From contig CAXKVR010000222.1 in assembly GCA_964058845.1 (NCBI GenBank), positions 1-20,631 on the forward strand: a stretch of 20,631 nt of DNA, in the 5' to 3' direction. Numbering within the stretch: the stretch's first letter is position 1; the number at the start of each line of letters is the position of its first letter. This DNA is from Carex sylvatica (Eukaryota; Streptophyta; Magnoliopsida; Poales; Cyperaceae). Below the pieces are notes generated by a model. That model was not told the origin of the DNA. It saw only the letters and a list, made by a program, of their open reading frames with translations, and did not search any database. A program made the position numbers and the translations under genes. Positions 8,384 through 18,560 of this stretch are shown here, in pieces.

Positions 8384-11188
8384 TCATTCCACTATAGCTC
8401 TCCATCCGGCGCTCTGCGAGCTGGTGTAATATGCTCTTCGAGCTCGGCCTCTATGCTCATTGTGAGTGCCATATTCCATGGATTCTCGGCCGCGTGGGTA
8501 GCTGGCGGTGGAGGGGGGTATGGAATGAGGGATCCTCGGCCGTGTAAGTAGCTGGCGATGGAGGGGGGTATGGAATGAGGGATCCTCGGCCGTGTAAGTA
8601 GCTAGCGATGGAGGGAGGGTATAGAATAAGGAATCTCCAAACTGGAACGCATAGTCAGGCTGAGCTCTGCTACCAGAGGCCTCCCAATCGTGAGCCCTCA
8701 CTGGATACGGCTGATGCGGGGAGGCAGTTGTGGGCTAAAATAGATACACCGATGGATCAACTCTGATATGGAAATACAGAGACTCATGCTGCTCATGCAG
8801 CTCAGGCGGTGGAGGCATGTAGGCAGGACCCTGCAAGGATACCAATTAGTTTAAAGATGATGAAATTTTAACTAACTTAATTCAACTAACTTGACATAAA
8901 ATAAAAAAATGACATACCGGGGGAAGAACTGGACGTCCATGCTCGTCAAGGAAGGTGTACCAACCGGATATACCTAGTACCCAACGATGGTAGTCCCACT
9001 CTGGCTGATCTGAGGGCTCCGGTGGCATCTCACAAGCCATAACAGGTGGCGCATCGGGCTCGTTCGCTTATACTATGTGCCAATCAATTTTCTCTCCGGC
9101 ATCTCGCAGCATGGTGACTAGCTTTGCCTCGTGGCCGTGGCTCTCAATGCAGGGAGCAACCAAGTTCAACATCGCATGTCTAAAATCTCTGTAGCCATGC
9201 TTTCCAAGACAAATGATTGATCGCGAGACACCTTTAAGCGCTACTAGCAGCTGAAAAAACCAAAGTTAGATAAAAAAAAAGTTAGGAAAAGAGATAAAAG
9301 TGATAAAAAATTGTGTTGTTTAGGTGCATTACTTACATCGTGAGCACCTTTCTGAGCAATGCGGGTATAACCATCATCGGCAAAGATCTTCAAGCGCAGA
9401 AAATTGCCATAATCTCCCTCTAGATACATTGATGCCATGCAGATCTGCAAGTACCAAGCCTGATATCTCAATAGGGGAGGTCCTTGGAACTGTATCCCAT
9501 CCACCGACATCTGCCACAAGTTGGCACTCATATTCGCTGCTTTCTCGTAATGTTCCAAGTAATGCGTACTCCAATCATGATCAGGGTAATTAGCGTGGGC
9601 CGTCCTGTAATTAATATGTTAGTTACAATTTAAAGACAAGAACTAATATTAAAAGAACATAACTTACCCGTACCCGTGTAGACTCCTGATCGCATATCTC
9701 AGGACGTCTGGATCTGTGGGGATGAGTGGATCATATCCAAACTGACGAACCATCCGGTATGGATAGTGGTGCTCCACTATCCAGAAGCAAGCCAGCGAAC
9801 CCCTGTAGAACCACATCTCTGCATCATCCGCTACAATCTGCGGTAGATCACACGCATTGTATAGTTCCTGGTACGGAGTCCAGATCACCTGCATCTCACT
9901 CAGACTCTGAATCTGACTTCGGACCAGCCTGATACCTACTGGCCTTCCGTGAGGCTAGTTGGTGAACTCGTGCTTTCTATGCCATTTCTTGCCATATGCC
10001 GGGCATTCTGCACCATTGGGGTCTCCCCATTCTGGCGAGGCATTCGGTACATGTACCCCCACTGGTAGCTATGACCAAGACCAATGCTGCAGTAGAAGTA
10101 CGACCCGTATATGTCCTTACTTTTCAACAGTAATTTGAAGAATACTAACCATCAGGTTAGGGACAAGTTCAACAATTAAAATAAGACAACAAGTACATGA
10201 CAAGTGAAATAATTAAAATAAGACAGCAAAAACATACTGACCTTGAAACTCTGGCACAAGTTGGAGTAAAGATGTGCTAGGACAGCCCCACTCAAGTTAT
10301 ACTTTCTTGACGGCTCAAGATTTCGCAACATCTCTAGATACATTATCAGGATGATATCACCACTTGAATCAGCGAACAACCAAATAGGTCCATCACGAAC
10401 TCCCGTGTGTATCTGTAATGTCAAAATTACAAAGTAACTCATTTTTTGACATGAAATATGGTACAAAATAAATGTATTTAGAATAGTTTGTATGAGTACA
10501 TCTGAACATCGCCTGGCGTGGAAGACCAATCAATTCCTGCCGCAAACATAGTTCACAGCTTCTTCCTATTCAGACAGTACTTGGACCTCCCACCATTATC
10601 TAGTATATCTGGCTCTACTTCCAACAACTCTTTGAGTCTGGCATTAATCATGTACTCATCCGTTGGGTCAGATATGCCACCAACAGGCACGCCCTGGATG
10701 GGTAAACCCCATAGGGCACTGACATCCTGGAGAGTCACTGTCATCTCTCCGAACGGTAAGTGAAATGTGTGCTTCTCTAGGTGCCATTGCTCCACTAGTC
10801 CTGCAATGAGAGACGCATTAATGGCTTTACTCCGCGTCTCCATAATATCGACCAAATGGTTCAATCCTAAATTTTGCAGATACGGGTCCATCAACAACGG
10901 GTAGTACTTCATTTTGTAGTGTCGATTCCTGACATCTAAAATATCATCATTCTGTGTTAAAAAAAGTAAGCAACATAAAAATCTGAAAATACGAGGACTC
11001 AACAAAATTTAATCTTAAAAAAAACAATGAAAAAAGTAATCACGTACCTCTTGGAATGCCAGTGAGACTCAGTGCTCATCGTGAGCCATCTATAATAAAG
11101 GATTGAAATAGTCATTGCTGTTCTCGGGAATGAGCTCATCAACAGGGGGGGCTGGTGGTGGTCTCCTAGACCGTCCCCTAGCCATCAT
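8384..11188 (-). pseudogene. Plant mobile domain (PMD) gene, transposon-type, degenerate
   Basis: Exons on the minus strand: 11188-11048 (ATG at 11188 or 11185), 10951-10500, 10412-10242, about 10127-9668, 9604-9337, 9250-8918 and 8830-8384 (TGA). PMD hallmarks in order: VEQWHLEKHTFHLPFGEM, TVTLQDVSALWGLPI, YLEMLRNLEPSRKYN, AVLAHLYSNLCQSF, LLLQHWSW, then WTPYQELY and IVEHHYPYRMVRQFG. The last exon is Pro/Tyr-rich and ends RRAYYTSSQSAGWRAIVE. Databases often call such proteins 'serine/threonine-protein phosphatase 7 long form homolog', although no phosphatase domain is present. In-frame stops lie at 11092-11090, 11071-11069, 10555-10553, 10071-10069, 9957-9955, 9070-9068 and 8737-8735. A frameshift lies near 10360-10380 in exon 3, and probably another near 10100. 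Most splice sites are still good matches to consensus. Not functional as written. Confidence 0.88.
8481..8631 (-). repeat. Three tandem 50/50/51-bp repeats inside the last PMD exon
   Basis: Units at 8481-8530, 8531-8580 and 8581-8631 share GATCCTCGGCCGTGTAAGTA and a GGAGGGGGGTATGGAATGAGG-like tail. Because 50 is not a multiple of three, successive copies are read in different frames (AEDPSFHTPL, then RPRIPHSIPP, then PRGRESMEYG). All remain open. Confidence 0.85.
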
Positions 11189-11192
11189 GCGT

Positions 11193-12260
11193 TGAAACAA
11201 AAATTTATACCATTCATAAGTAGTGATTTGCAAAACAAAAAAAAAACAAAAAAAACAAAATAAAATTTAGTCTGCAAGCACATTTTTATATTAGTTCAAA
11301 AGTAGCTCTATGTTTAGTAACTCATAGAAACGATGGGTTGAAAATTTTACAAGTTAGTTGGATTAGTGATATTAATGAAAATTAATTTGTACATATTTTT
11401 ATTCATTCTTCTCAACTGCGATATTAGAGTTATTTTAAATATTACATTAGTATTAAATATAATATTAAATATAATATTAGTTAAAATATTAAATTTAATA
11501 TAATATTCATTTAAATATTAAATAACTATTAATCTAAATATTATATTAGTATTAAATAAAATATTAAATTCGTTTTTAATAAAATATTAATTTAGTTTTT
11601 AATAAAATATTAAATTAGTATTTAATAAAATATTAGGTTAAATATTAAATGTAGTATGTAGTACTTTAAATGTTAAATTTCATGTAATATTCATAGAATA
11701 TAACAGTATAAAATTACATGTTGGTATCTAATGGTGCATAATAAGACTAAAAGAATAAAATTAGAAAGAGATAATTAATTTGTGTCCGACAATGGCATGT
11801 AATATTCAGAGATAATTAAATTTCATGTAGTGACGATTGCAATTTTTATTTTTATTTTGTCCAATCACAAATACATATTTTTTTTAATGAAAGCAAGCTC
11901 TCAAGTATAAACAAGACAAAGTATGATTATTTTCTAGTAAAAATCAACTCAAACAACTAATAAGATTCAATAGATATTTTTTGATAAAATCAAAATTAAT
12001 TTCTTGAAAACAAAACATTGCCTGTGCAACAATTCAACTAATTCGAACAATTCGAGCAATTCAACTAATTCGATCAATTCAACTAAATATAAAAGGTACC
12101 TCGTGAAATTCGACAAATTCGAGCAATTCAACCAATTCAACTAATTAATCACATTTAACCCTAAACTCTAATCGAATCGAATCGAATCGAATCACATTCA
12201 ACAATTTAATCACATTTAACCCAAACTCTAAACTCTAATCCAATTAAAAAAGAAACTCAC
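11193..12260 (-). other. Presumed leader intron of the PMD transcript, very AT-rich
   Basis: It lies between a possible 5' leader exon and the ATG exon. It contains an AATATTAAAT-rich low-complexity block (about 11430-11660), AATTCAACTAATTCGA repeats (about 12030-12150), a CGAAT pentamer run (about 12172-12194) and a repeated CACATTTAACCC phrase. A strong donor exists at 12260 on the minus strand. I could not find a convincing acceptor right before the ATG, so the 3' border is unsure. Confidence 0.45.
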
Positions 12261-12510
12261 TTGTTCAAGCGAGGGAGAAGCGAAGCACGAGACAGCGAGG
12301 TGCGACGTGCGAGGTAGAGGTGGAAAGGGCGGCGGAGATGGCAGTGGCAGTGGGGTACAGAGAGGGGCGGTGAAGGGGCAGAGAGAGAGAGGCGGAGATG
12401 GTGGCAGCGACGGTGAAGGGGCGGAAGGGGTGGATCTGTGCGCCATATATATATATATATATATTTTTTTCATTGAAGAGAGAGAGAGGAGACGAAGTAG
12501 GGAGCTCACA
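12261..12510 (-). promoter_or_regulatory. Possible promoter and noncoding leader exon of the PMD gene
   Basis: On the minus strand a (TA)n tract (12444-12464) precedes a C/T-rich stretch that runs to a consensus donor ACAA|GTGAGT at 12261/12260. Pyrimidine-rich leaders of this kind are common in plant genes. The opposite strand gives a GA-rich open frame of no coding character. Confidence 0.4.
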
Positions 12511-12529
12511 GGTCGGACTTAAGGCATCG

Positions 12530-12755
12530 CATTCGGGGCGTGAAATTTTTCCGTAGGTCTAATTTTTAAGTCGGAGCGTGGATTTATTCTGCGGATCAGA
12601 ATAACAAATGGGGAGCGTGAATTTATTCCATGGGTCGGAATAAAAAATAGGGACCGTAGATTTTTTTCACGTTTTGAGCATTTTTAAAATTCTGATGAGA
12701 CGTTGTTTATTTTTATTAAAATATTTAAAATATTGGATAAAAATAAAAAACCCGG
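12530..12755. repeat. MULE right terminal inverted repeat with four decayed palindromes
   Basis: Mirror image of the left end. The outer 49 bp are nearly identical; the inner part holds four degenerate palindromes at about 12537-12558, 12575-12596, 12614-12634 and 12652-12673 (for example GCGTGGATTTATTCTGCGGA). They keep the roughly 38-bp spacing but have lost much arm pairing. Confidence 0.85.
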
Positions 12756-12764
12756 GATATATTA
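12756..12764. repeat. Right 9-bp target site duplication of the MULE
   Basis: GATATATTA follows the right terminus (AAAAACCCGG) and is identical to 6431-6439. Confidence 0.9.
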
Positions 12765-13488
12765 TGTTAGTTTGACTTTGTTTCGGATTCAACCAACTAT
12801 AATACTTTACGTTTAGCATGTAATTCATGCCTATTTTTATTAATCCGTACGTGACATATTTGTATACCTTAAGTCCTATTCTACTGTCAATTTATAAGTG
12901 CTAATTTATTACTAAGTTTGTTTCAACCCGAACTATTGGCGAATCTTTTTTTCGTTCCGGTGATGAAAAAGGTCACAAATTACTCTTCAGATTGTGTATA
13001 TTGAAATTTGTACATGTTACTTTTTAAAAGCCATTCTCCTATATCACCTTAAAATAAAATTATGAGTGTTTTTAAGCTCACCAATTTGATGAGCTTAATT
13101 CAAAAATTAATTGAGCTAATTTCAAATGACGAATCTAAATCGTTAAAATTGATCTACTTTATGAGTGATGTGTTCACATGTTAAATGTACACATTTTGAA
13201 CTAATTTAGTTTAAATTCAAGTGATCGAAAAAGCAGGTTTATAAGTTAATTTTAATGTATTTTTTTTTTGACCGCTTGACTTTAAACTAAGTTAATTCAA
13301 AATTTATAATTAATGTATATGCATTACTTGTGAAAATTGAAATAGATTGGTTTCAACTATTTTGATTCGTCAGTTACAGTGGATCCAATAGATTCTTGAG
13401 TTAGGCTCACCAAATTTCTTGGCAAGTTTAAGAACATCCTAGTTCTACTTATTTTTAAAGCTTTTAACTCACTAAGGTAAATCATAAC
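12765..13488. other. Intergenic stretch, nothing recognised
   Basis: AT-rich DNA between the MULE and the foldback element. No gene, RNA or transposon end is evident. Confidence 0.55.
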
Positions 13489-13512
13489 TATATATATATA
13501 TATATATATATA

Positions 13513-13937
13513 GAGGTTGGCTACTATGCTTATATAAGCATATCCCCACATATGCTTATAACTCATTTTTGTGATTCCAATGTCCAAATGGTCGATCTGA
13601 ACCGTTCATCTTGTTCTCCATATTAATATGTGCTTGGAAACTAAATTTTACATTTTTCTGAATTTGTTTACTATTTATTAAGCCACTTTGAAAATCGCTG
13701 ATCCAACGGTGGCTGCACAAAACAGTAAAATCAGCATCCACCGTTGGATTAATAATTTTCAAAGTGGCTTAATAAATAGTAAAAAAATTCAGAAAAATGT
13801 AAAATTTAGTTTCCAAGCACATATTAATATGGAGAACAAGATGAACGGTTCAGATCGACCATTTGGACATTGGAATCACAAAAATGAGTTATAAGCATAT
13901 GTGGGGATATGCTTATATAAGCATAGTAGCCAACCTC
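13513..13937. mobile_element. 425-bp foldback MITE inserted in a (TA)n microsatellite
   Basis: Two 204-bp arms (13513-13716 and 13734-13937) are reverse complements with only about six mismatches by eye, around a 17-bp loop. The pairing is exactly symmetric with no net indel. Termini are GAGGTTGGCTACTATGC and its complement. About a dozen TA units flank each side (13489-13512 and 13938-13960), so a target duplication cannot be read separately. Targeting of (TA)n tracts is known for rice Micron elements; I cannot say this is that family. A transcript through it would form a long double-stranded hairpin. Confidence 0.88.
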
Positions 13938-13960
<23 letters not shown>

Positions 13961-13970
<10 letters not shown>

Positions 13971-15560
13971 GCATGAAACGAAGATTTTTTTTTTTTTGCA
14001 TTACCTCCAATAACATACGCCGAATTTGGACTTGCGACTATCTTAATAAACTATATTATGCGTGATTATCTGTCCTTCTTAGATATTTATTTGGTATATA
14101 AAGATTTATTAATTAATAGAAGATAGCCTATTGTGTACACAATTGTCGGAACAATGAATAATGCCTCCTTCGAACATCATTCCAAAGGGGATGGATGCAT
14201 CTATAGTTTTCACACTATAGCCTTGATGACCAAGTAGTATGTGTGCCTTTAAATTTTGTCTATTCAGATCGTTTACACGTATATTCAGGGGAAAAAAAAA
14301 ATTGAGACTGGAGAACTAAATAAATGTCATGTAATTTCAGAGAACCTCTGATAATAATTTTTGTAAAAATTGAAAAATTAAAATGCAAAATTTCAATTTA
14401 TAAGAGGTGCTTAGCATCTTATTTCTCTACATCTTCTTTCGCCCTGCATACATTACACCCTACTTGGATCTGAAACTCTCTATGATGGAAATCGAAAAAC
14501 AGGATTTGTTTAAGATTTCTCGTAAATGAACTTATTACTTGATTACATCAGTACTGGTATCAACAGTTTCTTTTATAAGGGTAAAAATAAAAAATAAATT
14601 AAATGTATAGACAACTCTTGAGTAGTCAGTTTTTTTATTAAATTATTAAGGATTTGGATCTAATGAATTAACTTAATAATTTTGACAATCATAAAAAATA
14701 ACTTGGTAGTTTTGAAATTCAATTTTTAAAATTGAACTTTTACTATAGTTATATTGCACGTGAAAAATAATGAAACTTCACGTAACTTTTACCGTTTATC
14801 AAATATCAAAAGTTTTTTGAACAATTTTTTATTTTCTTTGAAGAAAAAATATCAAAAGTTATAACGGTTTATCTATAACTTTCTCTGATAGAACATCAGA
14901 TAACGATATGAAATTTGATTCATAATCAATCTGTAAGACCAATAACATCTTGATACATATTTTTCTATTTTTTGAAAATATTTAAATTAATTTATGAAAA
15001 TAATGTCAAAATTATCAAGATAAGATGATGATCCCAACCAATTTATGAGAGAATTTTAACAGCAGAAATTGTGGCAAAAAGAGAATGAAATTTACCAGAC
15101 ATACGTACATGCAAAAATGCACAGAAGGGATACTGAGAGCATCAAACACCTATTCTACGAGCTCTACGCGCTGCCTTTATAATGGTTAAAGAAGGCAATC
15201 AACAAACTAAAGAGATATTGCTGCTAATGATGTTCATAAGTAAGTTGGAGAGCACGATGTGCAAGAATTTTTAGACATTAAATAAAAACATTACAGATCC
15301 AGAATCCGGGCAATGAAGTTTACACACAATGGAAGTTCCTCGATTGATTGCAAACGGATCATGGCTGAAGAGTTTTGTTTTGTGATTTTTGTATTTTATT
15401 TCCAAAAAAAAATGTTTTATTTTTAAGATATAATTGTATTAAATCTATTTTTTTACCATCTTATGAAACTTTGAAACCTAAACCTTTATATCGGTCAATA
15501 TATCAAATAATTAAGGACTATATCCTCATTTTCCCTAAAAAAAGAAAAAAGAAAAAAAAA
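13961..15560. other. Gene-poor stretch, nothing recognised
   Basis: AT-rich DNA with short T-tracts. No sustained open frame, RNA gene or clear transposon terminus was found on either strand. Short frames near 15375-15560 are low complexity. Confidence 0.5.
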
Positions 15561-15633
15561 CGAAGCTATTATAGTGGAGCATTTCACAAAATCCGACAGG
15601 GGAGCATTATACAAAGCTTACAGAGAGGATACA

Positions 15634-15685
15634 ATGGGCAAAGGTTTACTTCTCCTGGTTTGTCTCCTTCTTGCTCCAGTGACAA
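15634..15685 (+). pseudogene. Possible orphan first exon encoding a signal peptide
   Basis: An ATG at 15634 opens MGKGLLLLVCLLLAPVTS, a classic secretory signal: a Lys in the n-region, a Leu-rich core, then a small-residue cleavage region. A plausible donor (GACAA|GTAAAC) follows at 15686. The frame reads on for some 80 codons, but downstream it runs into T-rich sequence and a MITE, so that extension is not believable as protein. I find no matching downstream exon in the remaining 5 kb. It may be a stranded gene fragment, a gene split by insertions, or chance. The parent family is not recognised. Confidence 0.35.
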
Positions 15686-15720
15686 GTAAACGGCCACCAA
15701 GCAAAAGCTCATTGATTGGA

Positions 15721-15777
15721 ATATTTTCTTTTTTGAACAAAACAGGAATAAATAATATTTTCTTTTTTGAACAAAAC
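15721..15777. repeat. 34-bp tandem duplication beside the MITE
   Basis: ATATTTTCTTTTTTGAACAA occurs at 15721 and again at 15755, so a 34-bp unit is present about 1.7 times just left of the element. Confidence 0.7.
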
Positions 15778-15788
15778 GGCTCTCCTCC

Positions 15789-16321
15789 GGATTTTTTTTT
15801 AAATAGAATTAGTTTTAAAACTTTTAACCGAACAAGCTCTCTTTACTTGTTTTTTAGAAAAATAGCCTCCACTGAATTTTTTAGAAAAATAGCCTCCACT
15901 GATTCTAGAGATCAGTGGAGCAAAAAAAATTAAAATCTACACTGATCCATAGGATCGGTGGAGCAATTTTTCCACCTGCCACATTGATACGCACCAGGCC
16001 ACACAAACCCTCCACCGATCCACAGGATCGGTGTGGTGAAAAAAATAAAAAAGACCCCGTCGGGTAGATTTTTTAAAAGACCCCTTCACCGATCCTATGG
16101 ATCGGTGTAGAGAGAAAAAATTCAAATTTTCTGTGGCTTTTCTTTCCTGAATGCGAAAATGGATCAAAATTAGCTCCATTGATCCGTAGGATCGGTGTAG
16201 CTATGAATTTTCTTGCTCCACCGATCCTAGAGATCGGTGGAGGCTATTTTACTAAAAACCGAACAAATGGAGCTTGTTATGTTGAAAGTTATAAAACTAA
16301 TTTTATTTTAAAAAAAAAATC
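15789..16321. mobile_element. 533-bp MULE-type MITE with six internal palindromes
   Basis: A 9-bp direct repeat CTCTCCTCC flanks the element (15780-15788 and 16322-16330). The ends are inverted repeats of about 100 bp or more: GGATTTTTTTTTTAAAT on the left matches the complement of ATTTTAAAAAAAAAATC on the right, and similarity continues through the ACAAGCTC and AATAGCCTCCACTGAT phrases. The interior has no coding capacity. The 9-bp duplication and long termini suggest a non-autonomous Mutator relative; the termini differ from those of the 6.3-kb MULE. A 27-bp tandem duplication (TTTTTTAGAAAAATAGCCTC unit) lies near 15850-15905. Confidence 0.8.
15897..16241. repeat. Six dispersed copies of a CACCGATCCNNNGGATCGGTG palindrome
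   Basis: Imperfect palindromes of about 24-25 bp occur at roughly 15897-15920, 15940-15963, 16012-16036, 16086-16110, 16175-16200 and 16216-16241. Their core is CCGATCC-three bases-GGATCGG. Arms stay complementary although copies differ, for example GATCCATAGGATC, GATCCACAGGATC, GATCCTATGGATC and GATCCGTAGGATC. Confidence 0.85.
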
Positions 16322-16330
16322 CTCTCCTCC

Positions 16331-17783
16331 ATTGGTTGGCTTCTCAGGGATGGTCCCATGATGGCTGATGCTCGGATGAGATCAAGGGCATTTGTTTTCT
16401 TTCGCCAAACAAATGGCATGTTACATTCGTAACATTCCATGTGCAACAAGTCGGAGCTGGATAAAAAAATATTGTCGACAGAAATGCTTGGTTCACCCCA
16501 GTGCGTACCTAGCATGTACTACATGCACAAACGTTAACATTCTTGGATAATTGAAACAAAAGATGACCAAATTAACCCTGATGAACTTAAATTAAAGAAT
16601 TTTACAAAATCCAAAGAAGATGACATTTAAAGTTAATGTGTGTTTTTCTTGGTAGGCCTGTATCTGAAATATCACTGACATTTTAAGGCCACCATATGAC
16701 ATTTGATAAATTAAAATCTCTATAAATTATCTGTATAAATTTCCTTTGGATGCGTGAATGAAAGGGTACAGGAAGAGTACAATTTGTGAGTCTTTTAAAT
16801 AAGTCAGAATAGTTTTGAAAGAAGTCGGCAAAGGCAGAGTAACAAACTATTACAAGGCTAACGATATATGTAAATTATATTGTCTACCTCTCATGTCTCC
16901 TGCTCATTGTTTTTGAACGAATCAGTAACCTGCCTGTGGATTCAAGGCATTATTTCCATTACAGGGAAAGAGAAGGAGACGGAGATGTTAAAAAATATAT
17001 ATAGTCCAACAAACATAGATTTAATTATTAACCAAAAGTACTTGAGCATAACCACGAACCATCTGACCCAATAAAACAACGGTCCTGAGTTTGAAATTTG
17101 AAGTTTCAAATGGTAGCATGTTATATATAAAACAAAACCCAATAATCAAGGTATTTAATGTAGGGAACATAAAGGAATTTCTTCACATGCTTATTAAAAT
17201 TAAATATCTCTTATATTTTACTTATTTTTTCTCAATTATATATGAAAAAAGGCAGAGTAATAGCACCCTCGTAAATGGATATAAACGATGCATAAAATTT
17301 TACTTGACTACCGCATAACAAAGTGAAATAATGTTCAACTATTGAATTTAAAATATAATTTAACTGAACATTTACTAGAACAATGTTCAAACGGACTGTA
17401 TTTTTTGCGATTTGAACTTTTTCACATAGGTTTTAAAAGTTAAGTATCAAACTTGACAATTATAATCATTGAATGATTAAATTTATAACATAACTGGACT
17501 CTTTAAAGAAGGTTTGAACTTTTCTCAAATTAATAAATTGTGTTGATGACATCAGCGATGACGCTAACATGTAAAAATTCATCAGACTCAGTAAACACTT
17601 ATTTTGACCCCTCTAAATTACATTGTTACCTTCTATATTTTATAAATTTTGCAAATACGTTTACCTTTTGTCTCTCATAAAAAAAAAATCACACCACACT
17701 CACTTAATTCGACCTTCTGATTTTTATTTTGTACACCTAATAGACACAAATATATATAAATTAATTTATCATGCATGCCCATT
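16331..17783. other. Gene-poor stretch, nothing recognised
   Basis: AT-rich sequence with scattered short frames. A small hairpin (ATTTGTTT...AAACAAAT) occurs near 16389-16413. No gene or full element is supported. Confidence 0.5.
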
Positions 17784-18130
17784 TAGAGGTGAAAACGGAG
17801 CTAGCGGATAATTCATATTCCATTTTTTTTCCGATACATAATACGGAGTGAATATTAGACGGATATGGATACAAATATAGATCGAATTAGATATTTATTA
17901 AAATAATATAAAAAATATTAAAAAAATATTAAAGTTCATAATATTTATCTAATTATAATGTTAAATAACATATTATTTTTATAATATATGTTATATATCT
18001 ACTATTTAAATATGAATAATTGAAACGTAAAATCATATCAGTATTCATATTCACACAGATATTCAAATATCGAATATCCATAGCTATTTTTCGAAAACAG
18101 ATAGAATATTATCCATATCTTCCTCCCCTA
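17784..18130. mobile_element. Degraded hAT-like MITE, about 347 bp
   Basis: The left end TAGAGGTGAAAACGG resembles the TAGGG(A/G)TGAAAACGG termini of Ac-like hAT elements, and the right end is CTCCCCTA. Flanks ATGCCCATT (17775-17783) and ATGTCCATT (18131-18139) match at 8 of 9 bases, a likely old target duplication. Subterminal GGATATGGATA and ATATCCATA-type repeats face each other. The interior is very AT-rich and noncoding. Confidence 0.5.
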
Positions 18131-18135
18131 ATGTC

Positions 18136-18313
18136 CATTCAATACATGAAATGTCACCACTGTTTTTGTAGACACACATGCATGACCATAAATTTACACT
18201 CTTAAAACTTAAAAGCGCTGTGAACATTCAATACATGAAATGTCACCACTGTTTTTGTAGACACACATGCATGACCATAAATTTACACTCTTAAAACTTA
18301 AAAGCGCTGTGAA
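18136..18313. repeat. Exact 89-bp tandem duplication
   Basis: Copies at 18136-18224 and 18225-18313 look identical base for base, each starting CATTCAATACATGAAATGTC. A third start of four bases (CATT) follows. No gene spans it. Confidence 0.92.
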
Positions 18314-18560
18314 CATTGAGCTATTACTAGTGCCAAACAAGACCTTGAGTTATGATTTAATATGATTAACTAGGTCAAAGAATTATGTCATGTCGGAGAT
18401 TAGTCAATAATGACTTACTAAAAATATTCTATCTAAATTAATGTTAATATTTTATTCCAAAATTAGTAGTCCTTCTTCTCTTCTTTATGTTTGTGTTATC
18501 TGGTGTAGGAGAGTTGATTTTTTTTTTTTTTTTTTTTTTGAAAAAGAGGTTGGTCAAGCC

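Larger units (their letters stand above)
6440..12755. mobile_element. Mutator-like element (MULE) carrying a PMD gene, 6.3 kb
   Basis: The element is bounded by a perfect 9-bp direct repeat GATATATTA (6431-6439 and 12756-12764), the size typical of Mutator insertions. Its ends are inverted repeats: about the first 49 bp (CCGAGATTTTTATTTTTATC onward) match the reverse complement of the right end with two differences by eye, and similarity continues weakly to about 230-250 bp. Inside lie a seven-exon PMD pseudogene (minus), a short convergent open frame (plus), AT-rich filler and minisatellites. I found no MURA-like transposase, SWIM finger or DDE region in any frame, so movement would have needed help in trans. 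PMD genes are known both as host genes (MAIN/MAIL1) and in plant transposons. Confidence 0.9.

Noticed and set aside
9324..9932. Plus-strand frames of 89 and 68 codons
   Set aside because: Antisense shadows of PMD exons 4 and 5.
12228..12522. Open frames on both strands, Pro/Ser-rich or Gly/Arg-rich
   Set aside because: Low-complexity CT/GA sequence with a (TA)n tract; better read as a noncoding leader exon.
6440..12755. LTR retrotransposon or Helitron as the identity of the large element
   Set aside because: Ends are inverted and not direct repeats, there is a 9-bp target duplication, and no gag-pol, Rep-helicase or CTRR terminus is seen.
13556..13894. Two 68-codon frames on opposite strands with almost the same peptide
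   Set aside because: They are the two arms of the foldback element read outward; the likeness comes from the inverted repeat and not from a gene.
15574..15933. 119-codon frame as one protein
   Set aside because: Only its signal-peptide part looks real; the rest translates a short duplication and the MITE end.
17030..17110. Possible second SINE or tRNA-like segment (GGTCCTGAGTTTGAAATTTG)
   Set aside because: A B-box-like phrase alone, with no matching A box, fold or A-rich tail.
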